Of a stretch of 64,000 nt of DNA, positions 34,379 to 45,890 are shown in pieces. The position numbers and the translations under genes are program-made. This DNA is from Dipteronia dyeriana (taxonomy: Eukaryota; Streptophyta; Magnoliopsida; Sapindales; Sapindaceae). Numbering within the stretch: the first letter of the stretch is position 1; each line of letters starts with the position of its first letter. The notes beneath the pieces are model-generated. The model saw nothing but the letters and a program-made list of their open reading frames with translations. It did not search any database and had not been told where the DNA came from. Location of the stretch: assembly GCA_032871835.1 (NCBI GenBank), contig CM065297.1, forward strand, positions 33,923,598 through 33,987,597, in the 5' to 3' direction.

Positions 34379-36344
34379 TATTGTGCATGGGAAGTAAAAA
34401 GATTTTGTCTGTGCAATGCAAGGCAATTGTGTATGCTATGCAAAACAAAGTTTTTGCTTCTATGTCAATTGTGCAATATGTAAGAGAACAATGAGTGTTG
34501 TCTGGTGTATTGGGTGCAAAGCAGAACATGTATAATAGTGTATACATGCATGTGGAATTAACGTGAAACACATTTTGTGTGTTCTAGTTTACAGAGAAAC
34601 GCAAGAGAGATGTGGAGAAATTCAAGATAGAATTTTCTCCCATCCAATATCAAAATGTGGATACTTGTATTGTGATCAGAGGGGACTTTTATATCGTGTG
34701 GTTGTCCTTCGACTGGTGGTACTGTTTCATGTGTTTGATCCCGCTTCCGCTGAAATTCAGTTTTTTTTTCAATGATGAATGGTAATCCGAATTCGTTTTG
34801 TTTATATCGAATTTTCTTTTATATCGAATTTTCTTTTATTGGTATTAGAGCATGATTGGGACTGTATTCTGGTAAAAATGTCATGTTTAGGAATTGTTAT
34901 TCACATTTTGAATGCTTCACAATTCTATAATGGCATGACACCACACACTTGTTATATTTCGTTTTAAATAGCATGAATGCATACATTTATATGTCATTAT
35001 ATTTTCTGGATTTTCTTGCCATGTGTTAACTTCAAAATTGAGAAAATTTTGAAGAATTAAAATTTGAAACTGTGACTGTTATGGGGTTCGAAACTCATTG
35101 TCAATTTTTTTTTATTTCTCTACGATCATGATACCATTAGATAGAGCCTTTTGAGAGTTTTCCAACGATAGGTTATTTGCATAATTTGGATTAGTAACGA
35201 GGGAGAAAAACAATTTCTAAGATTTCTGTAGAAGATTAAATTCTGGAAATTTGTTTGAGGTTGAATGTGGGTGAAGAACATGTTCCACTCACCTATTAGC
35301 GGAGAGTGTGTTTCACCCCTAACCCAAACGTCGTAATTAAGGATATAAATAGAATTAAAATTAAATTTGGAGTCGGATGGAGGTGGTTCGGTGATCGAAA
35401 AAGTGTGGGACGACGACGCGTGTGTCTTACTCTCCTCCGGCGTGAGTGGGCGTTGGGCACAACAGGCTTGAGTGGTTCAACTGATGACATGCGTACACAC
35501 TAGAATGTGACACGTGGTTTATTTGTGTCATTGTAACACGTGACCTAACTACAAGGTGACACGTGGCGATGGCGTGTTTGTCATGAAATCTGTCAACGGT
35601 TTTCGATGACGGTTTTTGGTTACCAATATCTTTTCCGATGCCACGTCATCACGCCACCACATCACCAACCGGACCGGTTTTCAGTTCCGACACTCCGGCC
35701 GACCAGTTTTCTGGCGATGTTTTCGGCTGCCGATGGCTTTTTTGACGTTCATTAAATGTTTTTCCAACCATAAAAAATGGTTTTCAGGTAACCATAAGTG
35801 GTTTCCCAGCGACCGATGGCGGTTTTCCGGTGAAAAAATAATAAAAAAAATAATAAAATTTTATTTTTATTTTTATTTTTATTTTTTTATTTAATAATTC
35901 GATTGATTTGTTTTGCACTAATGGGAGCTGAATTAATGTCCAATAAATCTTGGATGAGATTTTTTTTCTAAAGACAGATTCTTGCAAGGATTCCAATGAC
36001 GGTTTCCAATGCGGTTTTCTGTGACATTTTTTTTGGCATGGATTCTAATGACAGTTTCCAGTATGATTTTCGATGACGGCTTCTGGTTACGGTTTTTGGC
36101 ACGATTTTTGATGACGGTTTTTGATAATATTTTCCGATGTGGATTCCAATGATGATTTCAGGTGGCATTTTCAGCTACCGTGGAATTTTTTATCAGGAAA
36201 TTCAGTACTGTATTCTAATGGTCATGGAATTTTCTTACGAAAATTTGGCCACCGAAATTTAGCTTCAGTGAGAGCTATGTATATTGAAATCCTTCATTTA
36301 GAATTCTCTATCTTATTAATTATGCAATCAGGAATAATAAAATT
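34379..36344. other. Degraded retroelement leader-like DNA
   Basis: After the primer-site-like TTGGTATTAGAGC (about 34838), no gag frame can be read. It holds three CACGTG boxes at 35511-35565, a GC-rich part at 35370-35720 with CCGG-rich phrases, and degenerate repeats of GATGACGGTTT(C/T) at about 35980-36170. Minus-strand frames here are low-complexity shadows. Confidence 0.35.
35511..35565. promoter_or_regulatory. Cluster of three G-box motifs
   Basis: Palindromic CACGTG occurs at 35511, 35537 and 35560, each as ACACGTG. In plants this core is bound by bZIP and bHLH factors. Whether it drives any transcript here is unknown. Confidence 0.5.
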
Positions 36345-37569
36345 TGTTAGAATGTACATTGGAAATGTACAAGATTATTAAAAGACAAATTTTTCTAAAT
36401 GACTTAGAAATTTTTAGAATAAATCTGCATTATCTCATATGTCTTAATGGAGAAGATTTCATGAACCTTATTATTGACATATAGCCGCAGTCAATGACTC
36501 GTGATTTTATGTGGAGAGATGCAGTGGATAGTCTTTTAATGAAATTTCCCGGAGAATTAATAGATCTATAAGGTAGGAAAAGCTAGAGTAAGGTACCACG
36601 ATATATTTTGGTCATATAGCGTGTGAACTAGAAATCGTAGAGGAGCGTTACATTCTTGGGAATGTGAGGCGATCTATTACATCCGTAATGAATATTCATC
36701 GTGCTTGACACTTGATTTTTTGTACACCCGAAAGAGGACCAAATCTTTAAGAAAAATGACAATTATATGAGTTGTGAAGACTTAGAGAGTATTTCTAAGT
36801 GGTTATCGATATAAATATTAAACGTATATAATGAATAGCATGCAAAGTCCCATGTTTTAGAAAATATTGTTGTTTTAATGACCGTTTTATAGTAAATAAT
36901 TTTGGTTTATTTACTTTGTAGTAAAAACGGTTGATACCAATCTTGCCTACCTTATCCGCTAATTCCTTCATCTCCCCTTTGGAGACGTTCCCCCTTTCCA
37001 TTGTGATCCGCTCTTTCTCTACTAATGCACCTTGGGGTCTTGGGCCACTATAGGTGTAGTCAATTGATAGGGTGAGGTCAGATTAGCAGTTGCTGTTATA
37101 TTGATTCCCCATCTAACGGCGTCTTCAATGACACTCCGTAGGGACTCTTGGACCTGCTGGAATACGTTTGGGAAAATCTCTAGGGAGCATTTGTGGAGGT
37201 TATTGCAGCTTGACCAGTTGAAGTTGGTGTCACAGAGGGTAGGCTTTTTCTAACGGTGTTGGCATTTATTGGTTTATAATTGTTACCAACACGTAAGATG
37301 CCAAGATCATTTGGAGACTGGCTTCCATCTCTGTTGTTTGCCATGTTGCTGCTTCAAGTTCTTTTTTTTTCTTTTTTTTTTAGAACTCTGTTCAAGAGTT
37401 TGCTCGCTTGCGTATATTCTGATGCTGATAAAACAAATAATCCACCCCCTAGCACTCTTTTTTTTTGGCTTGCTAGAGTATCTCGGTGTTTCTTCTGTTT
37501 ATGTTGGTTCCTTAAAGTTGAGTTCTACACCGCCCCTCTTTCGAAAGCCAGTTGTTGACGGTAATTTTT
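36345..37569. other. LTR-like and unassigned DNA
   Basis: From TGTTAGAATGTACATTGG at 36345 the style is LTR-like (short AT-rich phrases with CATATAGCCGCAGTCAATG), but no end or partner copy was found. A GC-richer piece at 37010-37260 could be a broken gag in reverse; all frames have stops. T runs follow at 37360-37460. Confidence 0.3.
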
Positions 37570-38435
37570 GGATCACGTAAGATTGATCACGCGTCTAACA
37601 GGTAAGTATGGATCGAAAATTGAATTACGAGCTAAAATAAGCAAAAATCAAAGAGGGCACACGATTTTACGTGGTAAAACCCCAAGGTGGGGAAACATCC
37701 ACGGTTGCTGGTGACGGAGAGAAGAATTCATTGTAATAGAATGATTACACGCTCAATCTCTCATTCTTAGGTGTATCTCTCTCTTTCTCTTTTGTGTATC
37801 TTTTCTACAGGTTATCCTATATATTTTACAATGAGATTATGGGTCGATTTTTATATGCATAGAACCCTAATCCTTATTGTACAAATAAAGAAATGTGGTA
37901 GTATTTAATTATAGCTGGTTACTTGTTGAAGTCATCTTTATCTTCTTTCCTATTTCAGAGATCTTGTGTATTGAATTAGAGTCTTTGTAGGATTCTAGTT
38001 GAATGGTTCGTTTAGGACTTATTTCCATATCGGTGTGTAGTCTTCTAGAAGAGTAGAGTTATTGTTTGATTTGGACTTGTTTATAGTTAGGTGTTTATCC
38101 TTCTAGAAGCTTTGAGTTCTTCTATGAATATAATTCTCTAACATTGGAGAGGAAATATGGATATTTCCTTTTTGGAGTGTGATTCTATATTCCTTTTTTA
38201 AGTAAAATAATTCTTCTTCGTATTTGAGTCATAGTTGCCTTTAATGTCTCTCACACATTGTCCAACTGACCAATTGTCTAATCCCGACCAAACTTCTTTT
38301 ATCCTGATCGGATGGTCCCGACCAAATCGTCTCTCCGATCGGCTAGTTTCCCCGACCAGGTTATTTGTGCTCTATCGATTAGTTTTCCCTACCATCTTGA
38401 GTAATCTTGACAAGGCTTTAATCTTGTAAGACTGT
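37570..38435 (+). repeat. Partial LTR-like fragment
   Basis: The phrase ACGATTTTACGTGGTAAAAC with CATCCACGG around 37660-37703 is common in plant copia LTRs. CCCGACCAA-type phrases repeat at 38280-38365. Its right edge is cut by the truncated solo LTR at 38436. No coding capacity is seen. Confidence 0.4.
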
Positions 38436-40124
38436 ATGGGTGAGGTCAGATGCATTTCCTGATCAATATACTCCGTATGTTGGGATTGCGGTTTGGCTTG
38501 TGGCTGGGAAGGTTTGTACACAATAGTGGAATCCACTCCTTCTTGTGAGAAGTTGATGGTAGTTCCCTTAAGGGTTGATTCGGGGCTTGGACAATATGAG
38601 CGCTCTCCTAATTCCGTGACGAAATAGGATTTATTGTCCATTAGAGAATCAATGGTACTTAAAGGATATATGTAATTAGAGGGGTATAACAAACATTATG
38701 ACCCAACTTTAATTATGAACTACCGTGGAGGATTGCACCATGTGTAATAGCTATATCGATAAACACCGAGTTATATCGGTCTGTGTAAAAATGTCTACAG
38801 TTGAGAGAGTGCAGCTTCGGGTTTTTAGTGGAATAACACCGGAGTTAATAATCAAGGAATATTAATTAAAATATTAATTAAATAGTTTAATTAATGATTC
38901 TGAGGGTTATTGGAGCTCAAAATATTGTGGGTCCATTAGGTCCCCTTGTTAGCCCGATCGATTTAGGTAACAAGGGTCACAATTAATTAATTGGATTGTC
39001 TTATTAATTGTGTTATGAAAGTGTCACGTATTTATTCGGGAATTAATTAAATATTGAGATTGTTTAATTAATGAATAATGGTGATTAAATAAATTAAATA
39101 ATAAGATTATTTAATTATGTTATTAATCACTAAATCGATGGTGTATGTTGATATTTGTTTTTGAATAAAATAAGATAATATGATTACTTTATTTTATTAA
39201 ATAAAATATTTATTTATGAATTTAAATAGTTTGAATTCAAAATGAAATCAAATAAAAGATACGAGATATTTTTTATTTTGAATTTTTTTTAAAATATGAT
39301 AAAGATTTGGACCGTTTTTAATTATAATTTTTTTTTTAAAAAAAAGAATCAAAATGATTTAGTGGATATCGTTTCTTTAAATTTAAAAAATAAAACCGAT
39401 CAAAAGTAGATATACATATATCAACATATATCAACGCTAATAAAAGACAAAAATGAGTTTTTTTTGCTTTTGATTTGAAAAAAGGAGGCTGCGTGAGACA
39501 AATATATATACATATATAATTTTTGCAAGTCAAAATGAGTGGTACGTCTATCAACAGATATCATACTAAGAGAGAATAAGTTCTCTCAATTGCATGTGAT
39601 ACAGAATAAGTTCTCTCAATTGCATGTGATGCAAGTTGGCATGAAAAACCACGAAGAAGAAAAATTAGTGTGCGGCTAGGTAAAAGGTAAAGAGTAAAGA
39701 AAAGAAAAATAAATAAATTTGTTTACGTTGTCTTTTACTCTTGTCGCCAAATTCCACACGTAGAAAACAACAGTTATTTTCGTAAGTTTTCTTTTATTTC
39801 CATTTAAGTTACTGAGTATGTGATACGTCCACATGTCAATACCAATCCCAAGAAATAGCGAAGAAGATCGAGTGATACAGATCAGGAGCATTACAAGAAG
39901 TGAATGAGCCTTCAAACGTTAATATAGCTTTTATTTTCCTCTTCTCTTTACATTGATTTCAATTTCCTATATATACATAAATTTTATTATTGTAATAATT
40001 GTGTATGTATTAGTTCTGAAAATAATTACGATCCAAAGTTTACTGGTCCCAAATACAGATTACGATATGTATAAAATTTTTAAAACCCATTTCCGCTGCG
40101 TTACCGGTGAACGGGGTTCCAACA
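38436..40124 (+). repeat. Truncated LTR of the second copia-like family
   Basis: It matches the 32361 and 43065 LTRs from ATGGGTGAGGTCAGATGC onward to the GGGGTTCCAACA end. About 500 bp of the LTR start is missing. The right edge abuts copia B reverse transcriptase sequence, and the left edge abuts unrelated DNA. A deletion therefore removed the LTR start together with the 3' end of copia B. Confidence 0.8.
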
Positions 40125-40715
40125 TTGGATACCAAGAATATAACTCGCTTCTCCTAAGTCTTTCATATCAAATTGTTTTGCCAACCATTCTTTTACTGAT
40201 GTCAATACACCTACATCGTTTCCGACGAGCAGTATATCATCAACGTAAAGAACTAGGAAAACCAACTTGTCGCCTTTGATCCTTTTGTATACACATGGTT
40301 CGTCAAAGTTTTGAATGAATCCAAAACATTTCATAGCTTGATCGAACCTTATATTCTAGGCTCTGGATGCTTGCTTCAATCCATATATAGATATTTGCAA
40401 CTTGCAAACATTTTCCTCTTGGCTCTTTACAATAAATCCTTCTGGTTACCGGTGAACGGGGTTCCAACATTGGATGCCAAGAATATAACTCGCTTCTCCT
40501 AAGTCTTTATCAAATTATTTTGCCAACCATTCTTTTACTGATGTCAATACACGTACATCGTTTTCGATGAGTAGTATATCATCAATGTAAAGAACTAGGA
40601 AAACCAATTTGTCGCCTTTGATCCTTTTGTATACACATGGTTCGTCAAGGTTTTGAATAAATCCAAAACATTTCACAGCTTGATCGAACCTTATATTCCA
40701 GAATCTAGATGAATC
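40100..40715. repeat. Tandem duplication, 345-bp period, at LTR/copia B junction
   Basis: GTTACCGGTGAACGGGGTTC starts at 40100 and again at 40445. Each copy is followed by the same stretch of copia B reverse transcriptase (CCAAGAATATAACTCGCTTC). Unit 2 lacks about 80 bp present in unit 1 and carries point changes, so the duplication is old. It copied the last 25 bp of the inserted LTR, so it happened after that insertion. Confidence 0.88.
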
Positions 40716-43064
40716 CTTCTGGTTGCATCATATAGATGCTTTCGTCAAGAATTCCATTAATGAAAGCTACCTTGACATCCATTTGCCAAATCTCTAGGTC
40801 TAGAGATGCCGCAATGGATAAGAGTATCTTAATGGATTTAAGCAAGGCCACATGAGAGAATGTTTCCTCATAATCGATACATTCCTTCTGTGTGTAACCT
40901 TTAGCTACCAATATAGTTTTAAAGGTTTGCACATTTCCATCCTTTCCTCTCTTCCTCTTGTATACCCACTTGCACCCAATGGGTTTTATCCCTTTAGGCA
41001 AGTCCACAAGAGACCATACTTTATTTTTGAACATATATTTAATTTTGGATTGCATTGTCTTTTGCCAATGACGGCAATCAACATCTTCCATGGCTTTCTT
41101 GTACGTGTAAGGATCATCGTCGTCCGGGAGATTCTCTATTGATTCTCCTAGACCGATGTATCTCTTGGGTTGTCTACTAACCCTCCCACTACGACGAGGA
41201 ATGGTAAGTTGTTTATCTTGTATTGGCACGGAACTTACAATTAGGCTAGGTTGTGAAACCTCTTATGGAATTGTATCTCCTGAAAGCCCATTCAAGACAA
41301 TTCTACTTTTAGGTACAAAATTATTCATATAGTCCTCTTTCAAAAATTTAGCATTTATCGAAACAAATACTTTAAGATCTAAAAGACTATAGAAATAATA
41401 TCCTTTAGTTCCTTTTGGATACCCTACAAATATGCACGTTTCTGAACGGGACACCATCTTTTCTATCTTTCCTTTTAACATGTGCGCAGGACATTCAAAT
41501 ATTCTTAAGTGTTGTAGACTAGGCTTTTGCTCAGTTCACAACTCATGCAGTGTTTTAGGAATCGACTTAGATGGTACATCGTTTAGAATGTACATAGCGG
41601 TTTGTAAAGCATATCCCCAAAAAGAGTTAGGGATCGTTGAATAACTCAACATAAACCTAACCATGTCCAAAAGAGATATATTTCTCCTTTCTGCCATCCC
41701 ATTTTGTTGAGGTGTAACTGGTACAGAAAAATGAGAAATTATCCCATTATCAATAAGATATTGCTGAAACTCACCAGATAGATATTCAACTTCAGCTTTA
41801 TATGCTTTGAACATGTCAAAAGCATCCGACTTATATCTCATAAGATACACATAGCCAAATCTCGAGTAATCATTCGTGAAAGTGATGAATTATTCATATC
41901 CACCTCTAGCTTGAATGCGCATAGGACCACACACATTAGTGTGTATCAATCCTAAACATTCAGTGGCTCTTGTGCCTTTCATCGTGAATGGCCTTTTGGT
42001 CATCTTACCTTCCAAACAAGATTCACAAGTTGGTAGATCATTAAAGGTGAATCACTAACCAATATTTTGATCCTATCAAGGTTAATATGACATATGCATA
42101 AATGTCATAAGTAGGTTTCATCTTTTGATAATTTTACTCTTTTTTTATTAGGTTGTATTGATTTCGTGTCTAACAAGTGAGAGATATTGGCATGCAAATA
42201 GAATAAATTGTTTTTCAATGTACCTTTGCAAGCAAATTTGTTATTCCTACTAATAATAAAAGTTTTATTAAAAGTAACCGAATATCCAAATTTATTTAAT
42301 CAAGAAACTGAAATTAAATTCCTCTTGAATTGAGGTATAAAACAAACGTCTATTGAATCTAAATACCTATAAGAATCTAAACTAATTCTAATATCTCCCA
42401 TTGCATTAGTAGACACCAACACTATGTTGCCTAAACGCAAGTTGAATTCATTCTCATTTAGTCTATCATTTGGTCTCTTCCCTTCCCGGAACCCCTTCTA
42501 TTTAGGCCCAAGTTGTTTTTTCTTCTATTGTTTCTTAACCTTCTTACGGGTCTTAACAGTTTTACTAACCGTATGAATCTCTTAACCCTTGCCTTTCGTA
42601 AGGATTTTCTCGGTGTTTTGAACATCTTGCATTAGGCTCTGCAAGGTGTATTCCTTATTGTTCAAGGTGTAGTCCAACTTGAACTAATCAAAGGAATCCG
42701 ACAGTGAGTTGACAATCATTTCAATTTACGTCTCAGCACTGTTGAGTTCAACAATGTTAAGATGAGCTATGACTTTCATCATGTGATCTTTCGCATTATG
42801 TCCAGGTTTCATCCTAAGATTCATGTAAACAGTCAATGCCTCTCTCTTAGTCATCATGGACTTCATATCAAACATCTATTCTAGAGACATCATTATATTA
42901 ACATCAGTCTCCATTCCATCATGTTACTGTTGTAACACGTCGGAGATGGTGGCCATAATGTAACATTTGGCCATCTCATCTGAAGTCTTCCATTGTTGAT
43001 ACTCGTCTCTTTGCTCCTCAATAGATTCATTAGTAGAAGTTTATGGTTTAGGATTAGACAGAAC
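40125..43064 (-). pseudogene. Copia B gag-pol remnant (most of gag to reverse transcriptase)
   Basis: Gag spans about 42600-43064 with stops. The zinc knuckle and protease active site are deleted, since near 42500 the sequence jumps from CGGAACCCCTT to the basic linker GGCCCAAGTTG. Integrase at 41536-41850 lacks the second catalytic Asp: AEVE joins YLSGEF directly, dropping about 18 codons. It keeps Glu in MAERRN. Reverse transcriptase at 40705-41229 reads IGCKWVYKRKRG and QMDVKVAFINGI. The YVDD piece follows in the 345-bp tandem duplication. Frames break in many places. Confidence 0.85.
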
Positions 43065-45146
43065 TGTTGGGCTTTATGCCCTAAAGATGTAACTTGTAAA
43101 TGGATTTATTAAACAAATAAAAGGAAAAGTTCAATTCATTCTTGTTGTGTTGTTTATTATATAACTTGTGCATTTATTTAACATCCAAGATTGTCGGATG
43201 TAATCTTAAACTGTGTATATGAGTGTCATATACATATGGATACAGTAAGAGACATGCAATTTAAAGAGTCCATAGATAACAAATAAAGATGGGTACTTTA
43301 TTTATGGTTAATCTATAGTTGCGGTCCATTCCGTAATGTACGATGATTCTATCCCGAATCATTCATATGAGATATGGGAATGGAGGCACCTTGTATGATG
43401 TGATCATATAGGACTAGGCCATGATCTATATGAATTTCTCACCAAGATCCGTTTACCAATAAGATTCATGTATATCAACTAATGATGGCTATATGTGGGT
43501 GATCTTAATCCTGAGTGTCTTATTGACTCATACAGGTTAGATCGTAGTCTTTGATATATCATGGGTGAGGTCAGATGCATTTCCTGATCAATATACTCCG
43601 TATGTTGGGATTACGGTTTGGTTTGTGGCTGGGAAGGTTTGTACACAATAGTGGAATCCACTCCTTTTTTGTGAGAAGTAGATGGTAGTTCCCTTAAGGG
43701 TTGATTCGGGGCTTGGACAATATGAGCGCTCTCTTAATTCCGTAAGAAAATAGGATTTATTGTTCATTATAGAATCAACGGTACTTAAAGGATATATGTA
43801 ATTAGAGGGGTATAACGGACATTATGACCCATCTCTAATTATGAACTACTGTGGAGGATCACGCCATGTGTAATAGCTATATCGATGGACACCGAGTTGT
43901 ATCGGTCTGTGTAAAAGCGTCTACAGTTGAGAGAGTGCAGCTACGGGTTTTTAGTGGAATAACACCGGAGTTAATAATCAAGGAATATTAATTAAAGAGT
44001 TTAGTTAATGATTCTGAGGATTATTGGATCTCAAAATACTGTGGGTCCATTAGGTTCCCTTGCTAGCCCGATTGATTTAGATAACAAGGGTCACAGTTAA
44101 TTAATTGGATTGTCCAATTAATTGTGTTACAAAAGTGATACGTATATATTCGAAAATTAATTGAATAATGAGATTATTTAATTAATGAATGTTAATAGTT
44201 AAATTAATTAAATAATTAGATTATTTAATTATATTGATAATTATGAATTATTAATTAACTATTAATTGGAGGGTATTAGTTGATATATGGATTTAGATGA
44301 AGATAAAATAATAGGATTATTTTATTTTACTAAATCATTTATCTAAGTATTTGAATTTAAGTTTAAATTTAAAATACTTATTATCACTTTTAATATATTA
44401 GATATATTTGAAAATGATAATTAAAAGATATATATATATATATCAATTAATAACACAAGAGATTGCATTGGATGCAAATTGGTGTGTACATGAAACAATA
44501 GTCAAAAGAAGAATTTGTATAGGATGCAAATACTTATTTGATGTATATATATTGTGAAGCAAGCAGCGTGAACAAAAAATATAGATTTTGGTTAGCAAAA
44601 AAAAATGTTATATATATATAGGTGTAGGCGTGATATATAGATATTTTTTGTGAAAAAGTGTAGGCAACATATCTTTCTATATATTTGTGAAAAAGACCAA
44701 GGAGTGATATAATTATATATATCTTGTTTTATGTTTTGTGTGTTTTTGAAACATATAGAAGAAAGAGTTTATTCAATTCTCTCTACATCCTCCATTCAAG
44801 TTCTTGAGACCGTGACGCGCCTACACGCAGTTACCAGTTCTGGGAGATAGCGAGGAAGATCGAGTGATCCAGACAGGAGCACATCGTAAAGTGAAGGAAC
44901 TTCCAAACGTTGGTAAGATTGGTTCAGACAGAAACATATCGAAAAGTGAAGGAGCCTCCAAATGTTGGTAAGTTTTTTCTTCTTCAGATTTTTGTTGATT
45001 ACAATTTCCTGTGTTTACATATTGTATGTATTAGTTTCGAAAAATAATTACGATTCCAAGTTCACTGGTTCCAGATACAGATTAGGATCTGTATAAAAAT
45101 TTTAAAACCTAATTCCGCTGCGTGACTGGTGAACGGGGTTCCAACA
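43065..45146 (+). repeat. Solo LTR of the second copia-like family, inserted in copia B gag
   Basis: It starts TGTTGGGCTTTATGCC and ends GGGGTTCCAACA, 2082 bp. Flanks AGAAC and AGAAA match at 4 of 5 bases. The copia B gag frame continues on both sides. It is homologous to 32361-34378 over its whole length. Confidence 0.9.
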
Positions 45147-45261
45147 AGAAAGAATTTATGTTTTTCAGATAGCAACAACAACCTAACTTTCTTTTTCCAA
45201 GTGACATAATTATCATCAGTTAAAGTATATCTTTTATGATGTTGATTAGAGATGAGGTCAT
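45147..45261 (-). pseudogene. Copia B gag, first codons
   Basis: Gag ATG at 45261 (MTSSLINIIKDI) matches the copia A and C Gag starts. The frame is cut after about 38 codons by the solo LTR. Confidence 0.8.
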
Positions 45262-45890
45262 GATTTCTTTATAATAATAAAAATTATATAAGTAAACAAT
45301 CATGATAAAGCACTTTCGATTATTAACTTGAATTAAATAAAATATTTCAATCATAAAATTCAACGGTAATCCAACACCCATAAATGTCACACCTCTTTTG
45401 GGAATTCGCACCATCTACTAGTTGGACTAGGTCCCAACTAATTGTTAACATAACAACCAGCGTTTTCATTTTTAGTCTTGCGATTTTATTAATAAGAACT
45501 CTTGGGAGGATATTAATATAATCACATTGAGTGTGTTACCAAGTTATCGACCTTCAATATATTCCCTCACGAATATCCCTCATTTGGGAGTAGATATCGT
45601 TTGTGCCAATTGTCTAGTCTATCCTTGTAAGGAAGTATATTGCTAAATTCCATTCATGAATACCCCTTGGGGGGTTACTACACGAAATATTAAGCTGAAC
45701 TAAACTTGGAAGCCGTAGGTGTTCCAAAACACCATCTCCCACTCAATTATTTAAGGTATGTGATCGAATTCCATAGAATGATTTACCAAGTTATCGAGAT
45801 GCCAATTAGATACCTAAATCATTCAGTGCATGTTCATACCAAAAGAGATATATGAGTGACACTCCTATTCTATATGACATGTTATCATAC
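45262..45890 (-). other. Copia B leader, gag-proximal part
   Basis: It matches the copia C leader at 51918-52545 and the copia A leader at 9500-10139. The GAATACCCCTTGGGGGG region corresponds to the poly-C tract of copia A. It ends at the insertion point of copia C. Confidence 0.8.

Larger units (their letters stand above)
32168..34837 (+). repeat. Possible LTR containing a nested solo LTR
   Basis: It starts TGTAAGACTTTATTGG directly after the purine run AGGAGGAAAGAG. TTGGTATTAGAGC, one change from the tRNA-iMet primer site, follows at about 34838. Removing the nested 32361-34378 element leaves about 650 bp with a TATA-like TATATAAATACAC at about 32313. Two strong hairpins lie at 32257-32318. 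It would be an LTR bounded by both a purine tract and a primer site. The end lacks a clear CA, so the call is tentative. Confidence 0.35.

Noticed and set aside
36795..37001. 68-codon minus-strand frame starting MERGNVSKGEM
   Set aside because: It has no recognised motif, and AT-rich low-quality sequence follows. The GGTATCAA inside it looks like part of a primer site but is not next to an LTR end.
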